A stretch of 64,000 nt of DNA from positions 10,775,385-10,839,384 of the forward strand of contig NC_088295.1 of NCBI RefSeq assembly GCF_032854445.1. The letters run 5' to 3'. The notes beneath the pieces are model-generated. The model was given only the letters and a program-made list of their open reading frames with translations. It was not told where the DNA came from and did no database searches. The translations under genes were made by a program, and so were the position numbers. This DNA comes from Liolophura sinensis (taxonomy: Eukaryota > Mollusca > Polyplacophora > Chitonida > Chitonidae). Shown in pieces: positions 13,589-28,200 of this stretch (position 1 is its first letter; every line of letters begins with the position of its first letter).

Positions 13589-15259
13589 CGTTTTGCAATG
13601 ATAACTTTGAATAAAGTCTCTAATATATGTAGCCATTTGCATTATCTCACAACTTTACAAGGTTAATTTGGCCGTATAGAGACATGTAAAGAGATATTCG
13701 TCATTAGTGAGTTTCCCCCCTCACTGTATCGCTGGAAAAGTGAGATTGTCAAGAGCAGAGAACAGTGAGACAGCCATCAAAGGCCTGGCTGGTCGTCGGG
13801 CGATGACATACATGAAGGTTAACGAGCTGACGCGGCTGTTGCGACGCGGTTTGCTGCGGCGCTATCATCCTCCAAAATGACTTCCGGTGTGTGCACAAGA
13901 TGAGTGTTTGCCATCTCGACCTATAGCTCTCTTCGTCTTCGGAAATGGATCCATTTCTATTTCCGATATAACCACCTTCTATTTTTAAAACTGGAAATAA
14001 AGACATTCGAGCTTTTAATCTGTGTACATTCGTAACAAAGAGGTATGGACGTCTTCAGATTCGGTGGAGATTCCAACGAAACGGTGGCTAGAACTCCCCC
14101 CAGAAATTAGCCACTTACGGCGCTTTGCCATTTTCCGGCGGATAATTTGGCTGTAGGCAGAATCAATGGCAGGCCGACATCGGCTGATAGAGGTCGCTGT
14201 CCTTAGGCACAACTTCTCTCTTTCACCCCCTTGGTCGGAAACTCGACGTCTTTTGACTGGCTGGGAATCAATCTGTTCTCTATGATCCCTGGATATACCG
14301 ATTATAAGAGAGTTTTAAGGATTTCCCAGTAATTTCCATGCTGTTACCCGTCAAGCTGAGTTGATAACGTTAGCACAAAGCGTACACACACACACAAAAA
14401 AACATGATGAGTGAACATTACCAAAGTGGCTTTGCGAGAGAAAATACAATACTTCATAAACTGAGCTTTTCGTGTGCATTCGCGTGCATTACAGAGCATT
14501 TTCGGAAACAGTACAATCCACACGTGTTTTGCCGTAAAATTATGAAGTATATAGAGAGAAAAATTAAAGATAAATATGTATACATGTATGCTTGGGATTT
14601 AACGTCGTACTGAACTAAAAACAAATACTGTAGAGGATAATATCGTTATTTAGATATTACACATGCTCTTGTCGCCAGAAAACTATACATGTACAACAAA
14701 ACGAATACTCAGCCTCATTCTTTCCTTTATCCACATTCTGATTCTCCCGTAAACCTTACAGGCCCCAGTGTTTGATATAAGCTGTTTGATAAGACGTTAA
14801 CAAAAGAAAAGCGGTTTTACTCCTTCGTAATCACACACAAACTTAAGCATACACAAAATTCAACACCAGCCCTTTTATATCAAAGGTTCTGATTTAGGGA
14901 AAAGTCTATGGTTTGTAAAGCCTGCACTTATAAAATGCAATTTATGAATTCTTCACATTAAGCCTTCTCGAAGAATGTAGTTTTCTCAGTGTATGAAAGA
15001 ATGTAATGAAAGATATGAAGTCCAATAGCTTGCCATTCCAACACCCCTCTAGGCAATTGAAGCATCCAACAAACATTGTTCATGATACATACTTAAAAAT
15101 ACTTTTTTCCCAATTTTTGTTTTGCTCCCTATTACACGCTTTCAGCTTAAGGTGTCAGCAGATATTTGAGACTAGATTCATTAGATCAAACAATTATTAA
15201 CGCAGTTTACTGTGTAATTATCTAATAAGAGAAATATTTTGTCTTTTGATAATGCCCAT
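13589..15259. other. no gene recognised
   Basis: About 13740-14250 is GC-richer, with open minus-strand frames (for example AKRRKWLISGG near 14130). No family is recognisable. A short CA run lies near 14385. Confidence 0.5.
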
Positions 15260-15990
15260 AGCTCATGATTACTTCATGGTTTATGGCGAAGAAAACTGGA
15301 CGGAATCACGTGGGCTATCCGGCTTATGGCGAAGGAAACTGGACAGAACCATATGGGCTATCCAGTTTATAGTGAAGAAAAATGGACAAAATCATTACGA
15401 CTCTCCAGTTTACACTGACGAAAACTTGATAGAACGGTTCCAGTTTAGTTGATGAAAACGGACAAAACTTCGACGACTTTTTGGCTAAATGGTAAAGCTG
15501 TGTTAAGTAATGGCGGGAATCCTGCTTAAGACGAATGACAGTGGACAGAAACTTTATCGTGACGGCTGTCTGGCTTAGGGTGAATTATATAGAACAGTTT
15601 AAAATGACACAAACTGAATTGAATCACGCCGGCTGTATGGTTTGAGATGACACGGCCTGGCCAAGGACAGAATCAGGACGCCTGTAAGGTTTAGAGTGAC
15701 TGGATAGAATCACTCCTGTTGTACGGTTTGGGGTGACACAGACTGGCGAAGGACAGAATCAGGACGCCTGTACGGTTTAGAGTAACTCCGAATAGAATCA
15801 CGACGGTTGTATGTTTTGGGGTGACACAGACTGGCCAAGGACAGAATCAGGACGCCTGTACGGTTTAGAGTAACTCCGGATAGAATTACGACGGTTGTAT
15901 GGTTTAGAGTTATGGTTTAAGGTGACACAGGTTGGGCACAATCACGACGGCTATACTATTTAAGGTGACACAAACTGGACAGAATCACAA
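15260..15990 (+). repeat. degenerate minisatellite, about 40-60 bp units
   Basis: Diverged units share GGACAGAATCA, GACGGCTAT/GACGCCTGTA, GGTTTA(G)GGTGACACA and ACTGG motifs. A longer near-identical block (GACTGGCCAAGGACAGAATC and the CAGGACGCCTGTACGGTTTA following it) recurs at about 15750 and 15830, showing later block duplication. Confidence 0.8.
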
Positions 15991-18900
15991 CGGTGCAAAA
16001 CATAGCATCCCGTCAAATATCAGCTAAGCTTCATGAGATCAAACCACAGCCTTCTCCAGAGTATTTAAATACCCCCAAAATATTTGCCTGTTAGTCTTGT
16101 GGAGATGTAGAGAGAAGAACAGCAGCTGGTTTACACTTTAAAATTAATAAGCAAAATGTAAAAATGTTGAATGAAAGGAAAAGCAAGAACCACGATTAAA
16201 TATGAAATTAAAGCTAACACTGTTATGTCTTCTATACACATTGCTCATACTTGCTCATACTATGCGAAACTCTACAAAAGTATTAGAATGTAGAGTGTGG
16301 AATGCATTACCTATAGGTCTAATGTCGCTATCTTTATATATATCTCGGCAGAAGCAAAGTCTTTTCTGTGGACCTTTTTTAAATATAATTTTCCACATTT
16401 ATCTTGTTTAATCTGAACTTATACAACATTTAAATACCATATATAAGTATGTGCAAGAAAATATCGTGTTTATTTCTTATCTAAATTAATATTGCCTGCA
16501 TCATGAACTGGTGAATAAATAAATACAAACATACCACAAAGTATTACAGGTAAAATACTTACAGAGAAAGGGAAGTCTTCCCAAGGTATATTTCACATGA
16601 AATACCCCACATACATAACGGATGTTATAGCGTTTCTTTAATCGATGAACTATGTATTTCTATGTACAATTAACAAAAATATATTCGGCTGGTCACGAAT
16701 GGATTATCCTTGCATAGGTATTATTTCATATAGTGTCTATAACTAGATACTGTATATTGCGATATTTTCAGTCTCTCCACCCCATGTCTCTTTTTGTACA
16801 GGGGGTGCGACAAGAGCGATTGACCACTCGATTCGCCAGTGTTAAGAATGTCCCTCTTAGCCTATATAACAATGAACAGGTATTCGACAATATTTGTCTG
16901 GTGACGAACGCGGGCCAGCACTCAATGTGCCTAATGCTGTTAAATGATAGAGAAAGTATTTGAAGATTTCTACAGACATGAGACTCCGTTAAATACCACT
17001 CTACCGTCAAATATTTAGAGCAGGCATCAGTGGCGTGCCTACAAAAGTGTTTAGCTGTATTACTCTGTCTTAGCAGAAGACTACCTCGTGTTTTGACCCC
17101 AGGCTGGTGAGTTTGTGAGGCGCCTAAGTCCCGTGTACACGCAATAGCATTAGAAATTGCTGTTTAATAGTTTAACAGGACTGTTGTCGATCAGCGGTCC
17201 ACTCGCTTGTTGTTCTCTACACGAAGATTTCTAATCAATGACGAGTAGAAAGTAAATCAAATTTGTCTAATTGTTGGGTAGTAATAACGCCCATTGATTA
17301 GTAGATTTGACAGCATTTAATTCCCCTTGTACTATCACGAATACAGACTTTATCTCCACTTTGTCAGTTCCAACCCCTTACATCCCCACTTGCCTTGGAG
17401 ACAAATTGCTAACATGTAACTAATTTACACTCAAGATTCTGCTCATGTACGAAAGTTTTAAGCAGCTGTTAAGAAGGGAGAATATCTAAGCTAGTGTGAC
17501 AGGCAGAATTGTAATCTCTAAGTCTCAGATTAACATAGTTTTTTTTTGGTATCGAAACTTTTGAACAAGAACGTTTATTTATGGAGTTGTTGACGCTGGA
17601 AAATAGACATACAGACAATCGCAGTTTTACAGAATGACTGAGCTTAAAACATCCAAGAACCGAGAAACGAAATAATGTAATAAGTAAAGCGGTGTCATGA
17701 ACACTGGAAGTCGTCAGCATTTTACTGCAAATACCTGAAACACACTTTCGTCATTAAAGGCCATAATTTGTTGAAAGTTCATATATAAAATGTATCTCGA
17801 TCTGGATTAAACGCTCCTACTCAGTGAAACATCTTTTAAATAGGCATGTATTTGAATGCGACATACATAGGGGTCATCAATGCAAGAATAACTGGATGAA
17901 GATTTGTAACTTTAAAAAATGACGCCTCATATCTCAAACTTTCAAGAGATATTTCATACAATAAAAGTATGATACTCATTGTGGAAATTAGAAAACTTGC
18001 ACTGAAGCTGTTTAATAGAAGATTATTGATTTTTTTGCATGCGAGATCTATTGAAAATGATGATTGTTCAAATGTATTTTATTTGCCAGGATCCTTAACT
18101 TTGTGTTGCAAAAGTTTTCTTATTCTTTTTGTACAACGGATATCTTGGTGCGCTAGCCAATGAGTAAAGACTTAAAACGTAGCCAATCAGAGACAAGATA
18201 ACAAACGCTGGAGGAGGGACATTGTTGAGATCTTGGCGACAATCCGTGTTAATGGAGTGTATTGCCACAGCTGGGTGATCCCTAGTGTTACACTTTTGAC
18301 AAGGGATAAAGCTGGTCCTCTCATGAGGAGGGGCAGGATAGCAGTGACCACATTAGAGGGAAGGTGCTGGACACGCCGTTCTCCGGACACGCAGATAGCG
18401 AATTCCGAGCAGCAATATAGTACCAGCACGTAGCTGTTTGCTTGCCGTGTCATCCATCAATGATCTTCCTTTACACAGTTTACCGATTCCTTAGTCTGTT
18501 TTCCTTGGAAATTTGCACGGTGCACGGGCAGAGAGAGACGACGTCAGCTTCGGAGCTCGGCCTTGTCATACCGTTCTCTGCTAGCGTGTGTTTGTGACAA
18601 AACCCGTGCATTTGCAAAGCTAAGTAGCGGATTAGATCTGGTGGCAAGTTTGTGAGGAATCCATTAAGTTCTTGACTCGGAGCTAATTTATACACACGTA
18701 CAAGCCGCTTCGTCGTGATTTTCTTTGCCACGAGATTGTGTACTGTAACTGTTTTATGAGAAGTGCAAATTTTTCGACATTTAAAGAATGTCTGCAGAGC
18801 TGCCTCATTCGCTGAACGTCTCAGTAACGTATCAGTGCCGTGCCAACATCATCCCGCTCTCCAGCACGTCCCAGGGGCTTCACAAACACGACCCCTACCG

Positions 18901-19689
18901 TCAATAAGTCCTTACATAAGCCAGGCCCTGTCCGAACCCACAGCTGCACAGTAAATTCAACATTATACGTATAAACACAAAGCAGAATTGTCTACACCGA
19001 GAAGATTGCCGCCATTGTAGCCCTAATGTTCGGATTCAAATAAAAATTTAAACAGATAAACACCCGTGTACATGCTTCAGTGTTGACACATGTAGGGAAC
19101 ACCAAACACAAACTCATCTTCACTTCTTGTCTGGACTTCCAAAAGAAAAAAGGGCAAAATGAAGTAACAGAGCAAAACCTAGCCAATAAAGCTCCCAGAG
19201 TGAAACTTCAGTTCACCTTTTCCACTCTGTTATAGCTCACATACTTTTATCTGCCATTTGTACACTTCGCATCTGTTTAAATTCACGGATTTCAGGGGAA
19301 GACTTTCGCACATGGGTTTCGTTTAATTACCTTGGAGTACCTGGCTACTAATTAGAGAGTTCAAGCCATGGTCAGGTTTGTTGCCATACGTTACGATTCT
19401 GAGCTTCGGGTAACCGATTTATATAATACTAATAATAAAAAAAACTTCTAAATGGGTTTTCCACAGCAGTAACCAATACATGAATACAACTAAAAATATC
19501 AGCACAAAATAACAAATAATCTTAACTTCAGTTTCTATGCCACAGACGATGATGACTTATCTATGCAAAGGAAAGACGAACTATCCAAACCACACTATAA
19601 TAACCGAGCGTAGGGTGAGCAAAGCATCAACATTTTTTTAAAATTACGAAATCAAGTCATAATGCTTGCCAGCACAAACTAATGCACAT
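15991..19689. other. no gene seen
   Basis: Mostly AT-rich. Stretches near 18190-18440 and 18480-18960 are GC-richer with open frames on both strands, none recognised. Confidence 0.5.
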
Positions 19690-20300
19690 CAGTACTAACT
19701 GTATACACACCAGAAGTAACAGAATGTATATCAGAAGCAACTGTATGCATATCAGCAGCAACTGTATGCATATCAGCAGCAACTGTATGCATATCAGCAG
19801 CAACTGTATGTATACCAGCAGCTACCGTATGTGTATCAGCAGCAACTGTATGCATATCAGCAGCAACAGTATACATATGAGCAGCAATTGTGAGTATATC
19901 AGCAGCAACCATAAGTATGTCAACAGCAATTGTATGTATACCAGCAGCTACCGTATGTGTATCAGCAGCAACTGTATGCATATCAGCAGCAACAGTATAC
20001 ATATGAGCAGCAATTGTGAGTATATCAGCAGCAACCATAAGTATGTCAACAGCAATTGTATGTATATCAGCAGCAACCGTATGTATATCAGCAGCAACCG
20101 TATGTATGTCAACAGCAACTGTATGTATATCAGCAGCAACTGTATGTATATCAGCAGCAACTGTATGTATATCAGCAGCAACTGTATATCAGCAGCAACT
20201 GTATGTATATCAGCAGCAACCGTATGCATATCAGCAGCAACTGTATGCATATGAGCAGCAACTGTACGTATATTAGCAGCAACTGTATGCATACCAGAAG
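19690..20300 (+). repeat. 21-bp CAGCAGCAACTGTATG minisatellite with 126-bp higher-order unit
   Basis: The unit is about ATCAGCAGCAACTGTATGTAT (one base over 20 if written whole, so: ATCAGCAGCAACTG + TATGTAT). A six-unit, 126-base block starting at about 19811 repeats at 19937. The minus strand reads as heptapeptide HTVAADM repeats over long stretches. One copy near 20183 lacks four bases and shifts the frame, which argues against a coding role. Confidence 0.92.
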
Positions 20301-20434
20301 TAGCTTGATATATACTAACAATCTGTTGGATCCACTGATCTGAAGATCCAGGATGAAACTGCTTCACCTTGCCAGGTATACCTGAAAAACATCCTGACTT
20401 ACAACCACAGCCGAACCAATGTAATTCATTTATA

Positions 20435-20436
<2 letters not shown>

Positions 20437-20521
<85 letters not shown>
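20437..20521. repeat. (TA)n microsatellite
   Basis: About 84 bases of uninterrupted alternating TA. Confidence 0.98.
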
Positions 20522-20524
<3 letters not shown>

Positions 20525-22214
20525 GTATTATGAATCTGAAACTTAATTATAATCTATAAAAGTACTCACAACGAAATTCGAGCCATCATTCTAGAAGCCA
20601 TTACGCATGTTTTAATACACATTGACAATTACAAGGAGCATTCGAGCTCACGCGCCTTTCTACGTGATCCTACGGTATCGAGGCAAGGCTAGTGTATAGA
20701 TGGGCGCCATCAGGTGAGTGATTTCCCCCCAAATTTGGGATAATTGTTGATAGGGGAGTATCAGATATTTAATAAGTATTTTCAGGTTTCTTGTGTCTAA
20801 ATCTGTATCGTATAAAATCAAGCACCTATCTGCATCAGAATTAATCAAAAACATTCAAAATAATAATGAACTATTTACTCACGTATTAGCTAATGAATAT
20901 GAAGTTATTCAACATGACGGCGAGAGTTCGAAGAAGTAATCGTGTATACCAAGGCAAACGGTGGCGTTTCTGAAGAGTTAAAGGCAAAGCAGGTCACCAC
21001 TCTTCGTGCGGCATATGGTGAAAGAGATGTCATTGCAGTTTAATCGACTGGGTATGGTTAAAGGTCTTGCACATTAGCTTATGCCTTGGATAATCCAGCG
21101 TCGAGAACACAGTGAAGAACTCACGATAACCATTGTTGTATTCCCTGTGAGTTCTGTTATGCAAAATCAAGTGATAAGTGTGTAAATGTATTTAATTTGC
21201 CATGGTTCAGCTTCAGGAGAAGAATACCCACGAAGCCTGTAAATAGCGCACTGCTCAACAGTTCGGTCCGTTCGCCATCGCGTGCAGTTGTTCACATAAA
21301 GCGAAAGTAGTTATCTCAGATTAGTTGACGTAATGAACGAGCCTCGCTTTCGACGTCCCTGTTGTAAAAAAGTATGGCGCCCAAGTCTATTAGAGATGTA
21401 ATCTCAAGGGAGGCAGCAGGTACATCTCTATTTAAGAGTGTTGCCAACAGCTGACGCGAATTAAAGGGACACAATCGATATAACTTGAGATCCAACAACT
21501 GTCTTGAGTTACTGCCCTTTATACTACATACGTGCACAGCAGAACAAACGTGACTGGTGAATGAAAAAAACAGACATTCTCTTTTGTGATTTAAATACAT
21601 AAGAACAAATATCTGGTGGTGTGTATACATATTCGCTATGTGCTGGACAATAGTTACAGTTTATATCACAAACCATAACACGAAGACATAATGAGGTAGT
21701 TGATGCGTAGGGAAGAATAAGGTCTTCATAACATAAAATCGTATCTAATGAAAATCATTGACAGAAAGACTAATTCACACATATTTAGCACTAAATACAA
21801 CTGTTTGAAATTCCCCAGAATATGTCTTCTCTACACAGGGTGTAATGTAAACGAAAACCTATTTAAACATCTAAAGACTACAGATCAAAACTGCATATAC
21901 TAATCAGTAAATTTCAACACTCTCAAACACTTTGAGGGTTAAAAATTCTCCAAAGTCCGCAGGTTCTGACTGATTAGTCAGTGTAAATAATATGCCACAG
22001 TATAAATCAAGACTTCGGGTTGAAGTTTGTAACAGAATCATTCATTAATTCATTCAATAATATATGTGACTTTAACCTACCGTTGCAATGCAAACAGGCC
22101 ATACAAGAGCAATGTATAATCTCTCACATTAATATCACAATATGTTGAGCATCTTCAGGAGAGATCGCTTTGCACAGATATAGGGACTGAGACTGCTGTG
22201 TAAATATTCTAAGA
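20522..22214. other. no gene seen; 3' flank of the SLC43-like gene
   Basis: The right end should contain the 3'UTR of the SLC43-like gene. No canonical poly(A) hexamer was found close to the stop. Confidence 0.5.
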
Positions 22215-25200
22215 TCACTTCCTTTTTCTGAGCAGAAAATCGTAGTTTTCCAACTTGTCAACTCTTCTTTCTCCATTTGCAGCTTTTATGGCAGCTCTTC
22301 GACAGATTATCCAGATGTGGACTGGGTGAATCAGAGATATTACCGTCAGAACGAGGAGGAAAATGTTCACCTGAAAGAAAACGAACCAATCTGTATTTGA
22401 TAAATGAACGAATAGCCGGGACATAGTTATTACAATTTTTATACTAGGACCTGTCGTCACATTTAAGAACACTATAGTTAAATGCTGGAAAACTACAGTC
22501 TGGTATTTTATATAAGTTGGCAGAACGGCGAAAGTTTTCAAGTAAACTATGCAATCTATAGTCTAGTTATTCGGGCTACAAAGCCACAATAAAGTCAGAG
22601 ATTTAAGATTTCAAAAGCGTATATTTACCTTCTGTGGTGATATTGGGTTTGTCTCCATCCAAACGAAGAGTAGATATTGGAAACATCCTATCACGCCTCC
22701 AGCACACATCAAAACTCCGAACAGAAACCCAAAATACTCCACCGGGAATCTGCAAAACAAACCAGTAATTTACAACTCGCCCATGTATATGTAATACAAA
22801 GCAATGAACAAGGGCATATTTGATCACAAAACTTCCATGTCTCATTGACTATGTTCTCATTTTACATATAAGCATTACTTATAAGTTTGTTCGAATTTAA
22901 ATTAATTTAAGCAATATTAAAGAGACAAACAAAACTCAAGGGTAATGCAAGTGTTTGTGTCCGTCAGAAAGTGTATGAGATAACTACTGAAAATCAGACA
23001 TGAACAGTACTTCACGAAAAATGCAAAAGAAGATCTATAAACTACGAAGAGGAAAACCATATCTCAAACGTTCTTTTCTTAAACAGAGTGTATTTTTATC
23101 GGGGCTAAAGGACAAGGCTATATAACTACATCCACTATGATACTTACATCATCTGTATATAAGCGGCACCCATGCCGTAGATTAGAGTCCGCAGCGCTAT
23201 GGCCACGATGAACACAAAATACAGAATGTCAGTGGAGGGGACAAGGATGACCGAGGAAAGAACTATGGCCAGTATACAGGCGATGGCTTGTAGGCTGAGT
23301 GAGGGACGGAGCCGCCTCTGTATGGATGTAGGTTTGTCTGAATAGTAAACAAGAGGTCATTTTTCTCGCAGTGTAACATATATAACCTAAGGTACTCCCT
23401 ACGTTAATGCATAACAAAACTTGACTGCTCGTATCCTTTTTCATTTGCATATTTGGCAAGTTATTTATAGATTCAACGAAAAGAAGAAAGTCAGATTTCT
23501 CATTGGATTGGTCGTACCTAAAAGACGAGAATTAGTATCCATTTTTTAAAGCTTGTAATATACTTTACTTCACACCCAGGACAGATAGCTGGGGATACAG
23601 ACATTTTCATACCAGCCGCAAACCAAACATGGACGTTTTAGGTAATGAATCGCAAGGCCATTTCCCAAAATAACGTTCAACGTAAACCACCAAAGAACTA
23701 AGAAAGTATATAAAGTACGAAATTAAAACAAATTAATACCCCTCCCCCCAACCTCCCTTTGCCACATGAGCGTATATTACCTGAACATCGCCGTCTTTCA
23801 AAACCCAAGACGACTCCGCTGACTAAAGCCATCACAACGCTACACAGCTGAACATAAAGACTGACGTCAGTAAAGAAGTGGACTGAAACAGTCAACAATA
23901 TCAGTTAAAACTGGACATTCAGTTTGTTAGTAACAATTCGTTAGATAAAAGACAATGTCAACCCATGTATGTATTTCTGTTGCTATGACTGTGACGTTTA
24001 GTTCATCCAAACAATGTTAAAATAACGTTAAATGCGCAGTACAATATAGTTTGACAAATCTAAGCAATGTTTTTGATGTATTTATTTCTTTATTTGATTG
24101 CTATTGTACAGCCTACACTTAAGAAAAAGTCACTTACATAACAGGGGTCAGGTTTTTGGGTGAAGAAAACCGGGCAAAGCAAAAGAAAACTATCGTACCT
24201 TGGTAGCTTACAAACGCGGGATTCGAATCCGTGTCCCCCTTAATCGGACGCATTCGGTATTAATTGAGACAGTTTGTATACGCAATGTAATTAAATGACG
24301 CAACAATTTACTTTGCTCTTCGGATCCTTTGGACACCAGAGTTATCCAGGTGTTGAAAGCACCAAGGTAAAAATACCATCGCAGCTGGAGGATTGAGAAC
24401 CAGAGGACATGAGAGAGGAAAACTGGTGAGAGCACGCAGTGTTGCAGGGGAGGAATAATATTGCTCCGAAACTCCGCCGATGTTATAGAAGCTGAAAGCA
24501 ACAATAGAGAACATAATAAACAAGCTATAATGCCTGTTAGCTTTAGAGCACTATCTATGGACAAACGTTATCTATGTAACAGAAACCCTTCAAATTTACA
24601 GTTTGTACAAGACGAGAGAATGCATATTGTCTAATGCAAATTAATGCTTGACAATTCCAGGGATTATAACTTGATTATTGATAAGCTTGTGAACTTTCCC
24701 TGCTCAATGGAAAGTTTAAAGCTTGTGCTAAGTCATGAACACCACTCCTCTACCCAACTCACCACGCCATTAACTTTCTAATTTTGCTAAGTTACTTTTT
24801 ATGATATATTCATATGTATGTATGCTTGGGTTTTACGTGTACTTAACAATTTTTCAGTCATATGACGACGAGGAGTCATTGGCTGCGCGTACATATACTA
24901 CGTCTTTTTGTGGCAAGGCGAGCACACGCCGCCAAAGTGCTGCCGGCATTGAAATATCATGCCGAAGACATGCCACCCCACCCAGCCACACTATGCTGAC
25001 AAAGTGTCAGTCAGACGTCTTTCTTGGTTTAACCTCTCGATGCTGAGCGTCAAAGAGGCACCACATTTTTTAGTCTTTGGTATGACCCGACCCGGGTTTG
25101 ATCCCAGCTCTCCTAACCACGGGAGATCATGACGCCGTCAATGTCATTTGATCACCAAGTGACGATTTTTATAATTCAAAAGCAATTAATTGCTTTGAAG

Positions 25201-28200
25201 CCTTTACCTTTTTGGAAGCAGTTACATCTTCTGACAAGCTAGTGGTTCACATTTACGTGATTAATTTCTAGAAATATTATCTAATTAGCACAGTATTCTG
25301 TTGTACAAGTACATTCTGTTGTACAAGTACATTCTGTTGTACGAGTACATTGTGTTATACAAGTACATTCTGTTGTACAAGTACATTCTGTTGTACAAGT
25401 ACATTCTGTTGTACACGTACATTCTGTTGTACACGTACATTCTGTTGTACAAGTACATTCTGTTGTACAAGTACATTCTGTTGTACACGTACATTCTGTT
25501 GTACAAGTATATTCTGTTATACACGTACACTCTGTTGTACAAGTACATTCTGTTGTACAAGTACATTCTGTTGCACATGTGCATTCTGTTGTGCACGTAC
25601 ATTCTGTTATACACGCACATTCTGTTGTACAAGTACATTCTGTTGTACAAGTACATTCTGCTGTACAAGTATGTTCTGTTGTATACGTACATTCTGTTGT
25701 ACAAGTACATTCCGTGGTACAAGTAGATTCTGTTGTACAAGTACATTCTGTTGTACACGTACATTGTGTTGTACAAATGCACTCTGCTTCTGATTTCACC
25801 AAAATCACTCTAACAAGCGACTTCTCGTTATTTTAATTTTTTGTCTAGCCAATCACTTCATAAGTTTGTTTACATCGGTATCACTGGTGAGAAAAAGTAA
25901 AAACAAAGCTAAAATTAATTGTGATAGCGATATCTTTACTGAAGACTTAGTTTCTCCTAATTTTAACCCCAATGGTCTAATAATAAGCGTTAAAATCTCG
26001 AATTGCGCTAACATTTATCTTACCTCGTCGTTGGTATACTTTTCCGTCAGACACCGCTGTGACAGTAACATCAGGTGTGCTTCGCTTTCTGTAGCGAACA
26101 GGCTCTCCGTCTTTAAAGAACGTCTTCGGCAGAAAGAAAATAGAACTGATGGAGGCCAACAGAATGAACGCTCCCGCCATAGTGAGGAAAGAATAGAGCC
26201 TGGCCACACCACGGTCATAAACAATCTGGGAGAAACAACGACAATTCAAATCACATCGAAATATAAATATTTTTATTTATGTGTAAATATATTAGATGGT
26301 TCAGGGCAGCTTACCACTTTATGCTGCCGATGTCATTGAAGGGTTTATTCTCACTATAATGCTAGCCGCCGTAGTATAAGTCAGATATTCTCGAGTACGA
26401 ATCAAATCAATAAGTAAATAAATATGTTATTGAAGGAAGAAAAAAGATTTGTACAGTTGTGGAAGTCAGGTAATACAATACTTTTAACGAGAGAAAGGTA
26501 GGTTATGTTTTGTTCCAAGTGGGATTACCTTAATGATTAACATGACAGAAGCTGAGGCGTCAAACATCCCTGACATCAGGCTCACCACGAACGAACTCCC
26601 GGACTGAAACAAGTACGCCGCCTAGTGGACAAGTAAAATTTGCATATTGTTATACATGCGATTTGCATAGTCGTATTCGTAACTTTCAAGTATCAGGGTT
26701 TGTCAGGCTGAAGAAGACCATCTTTAATGTTTTGCTCGTATGTCCGCAGTACACTCCTTGAAAACAAATATTCCTTTCTGACAATGTAGACGTTGGAATT
26801 GCTAGCCCATCTCTGAGGACAGTGCTATGTAGGATCTACAGAGCGTAGGCCACAATATTCTGACAATAGTTCACTTGGTCATTGTTGATTAGAACAGCCT
26901 AAATCCTGAAACACATCTAACTGCCTTGACGGAAATTATTCCATGGAATGGAGTCGCCATGTACACATGTATATATGCCCCAAGTATACGCCAAGAAAGG
27001 GTAGCATACAAACAAAGGAGACATTTAATTTACTTACTTAATTACTTTATAATCTATCACTTAACGCGTCAGCAGCAGCACATACACATGTAGGCAAAAG
27101 CAACAACTCTGATATGATCGTGATTCTCTTGATTTGTTTACTTAATTGCCTTTGGTGCGCAAGATATCTGTTGGAAACTATTATTCCACGGGTCGGATCC
27201 CTTTACTATTTTGCATTTTATTGTTGTTTTGGAGATGGCAACACAGCATTTGAGTAATTTTATAACGGTGACCTCTGATAAATTGTAATTACTATCACTG
27301 CATATTTTATTTAATTCTATTGAAGTCATGGTGCTAGGTGGGGTTTAAGTTGTTACTATTGAAGCATTTATCTGAATAATTTTAATAAAACGATACAGCG
27401 AGAGCTACAGGTACAGACCCGAACTGTCGAGATCTTTGGTCAAGGGCCTGACAGTTCGTTAATCACCCAGGGTCGATTCTACAAAGCCCCGTTTCTGAGT
27501 AGAGACAAAGTTTTAACAATTTTCACTTTAGACAAAATAACTTAGCCTCTCATTTCACATTTAATTCGCGTTAAATAGTTATTTTATAAAACAGACAATC
27601 ACACATGGAACACACATCTTAACGGAGGGAAAAGTGAAAAATCATCTACAAGGAATAAACGGTGAGCTATTCTAGAACACTAAGATAATACTACAGCAAA
27701 AGAAATTACGCTTAAAGCCTTAAAAACTGATTGCACTCCAAATGCACACTGTTAAAGCCATATCTATGATTCAGACGTGCAGTTACCTGGATATTAGAGG
27801 AGAACAAAGCCTCGCCGCCTACAGCCATGAAAGTAAGGCCAGGGAACAGAAGCCAGGGTATGTCAACAGAAGTGAAGGCGATCATAAGCAACCCAGCCGA
27901 CAAGCATATCCTGTAAAAATAGAGTACACCATATTGATATATAGATAATTACATTAGTCCAGAGTAAAGTCCTTTTATCTCTAGTCTCTGTAATATAAAT
28001 GATGATGTATACCTCAGATGAAAGAGTGTGAAAAGTCATTTGTAAGTGTCGACTTAATAAAAGGATTTTTGAAAATAACTTGTAATGTGGGTAACTGAAA
28101 CCACGTTTTGGTATATATCATCTTTGCATGGTAATGTTCCAAATGAGGATGTGATGCATGTCTATAATAAATTTATTTGCATGTAAGTTTGTTGTTTATA

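Noticed and set aside
19690..20300. CRISPR-like regular repeats
   Set aside because: Units are contiguous with no unique spacers, and the genome is eukaryotic; it is a minisatellite.
24205..24245. Possible tRNA at GGGATTCGAATCC
   Set aside because: Only a T-loop-like palindrome is present; other arms are missing.
25281..25836. Long overlapping open frames on both strands encoding Cys-Thr or Tyr-Lys repeats
   Set aside because: They arise only from the 18-base period of a minisatellite with few stop triplets; several frames are open at once and none has gene signals.
25866..26339. 157-codon plus-strand open frame
   Set aside because: It overlaps coding exon 4 of the SLC43-like gene on the opposite strand, which has clear homology and splice sites.
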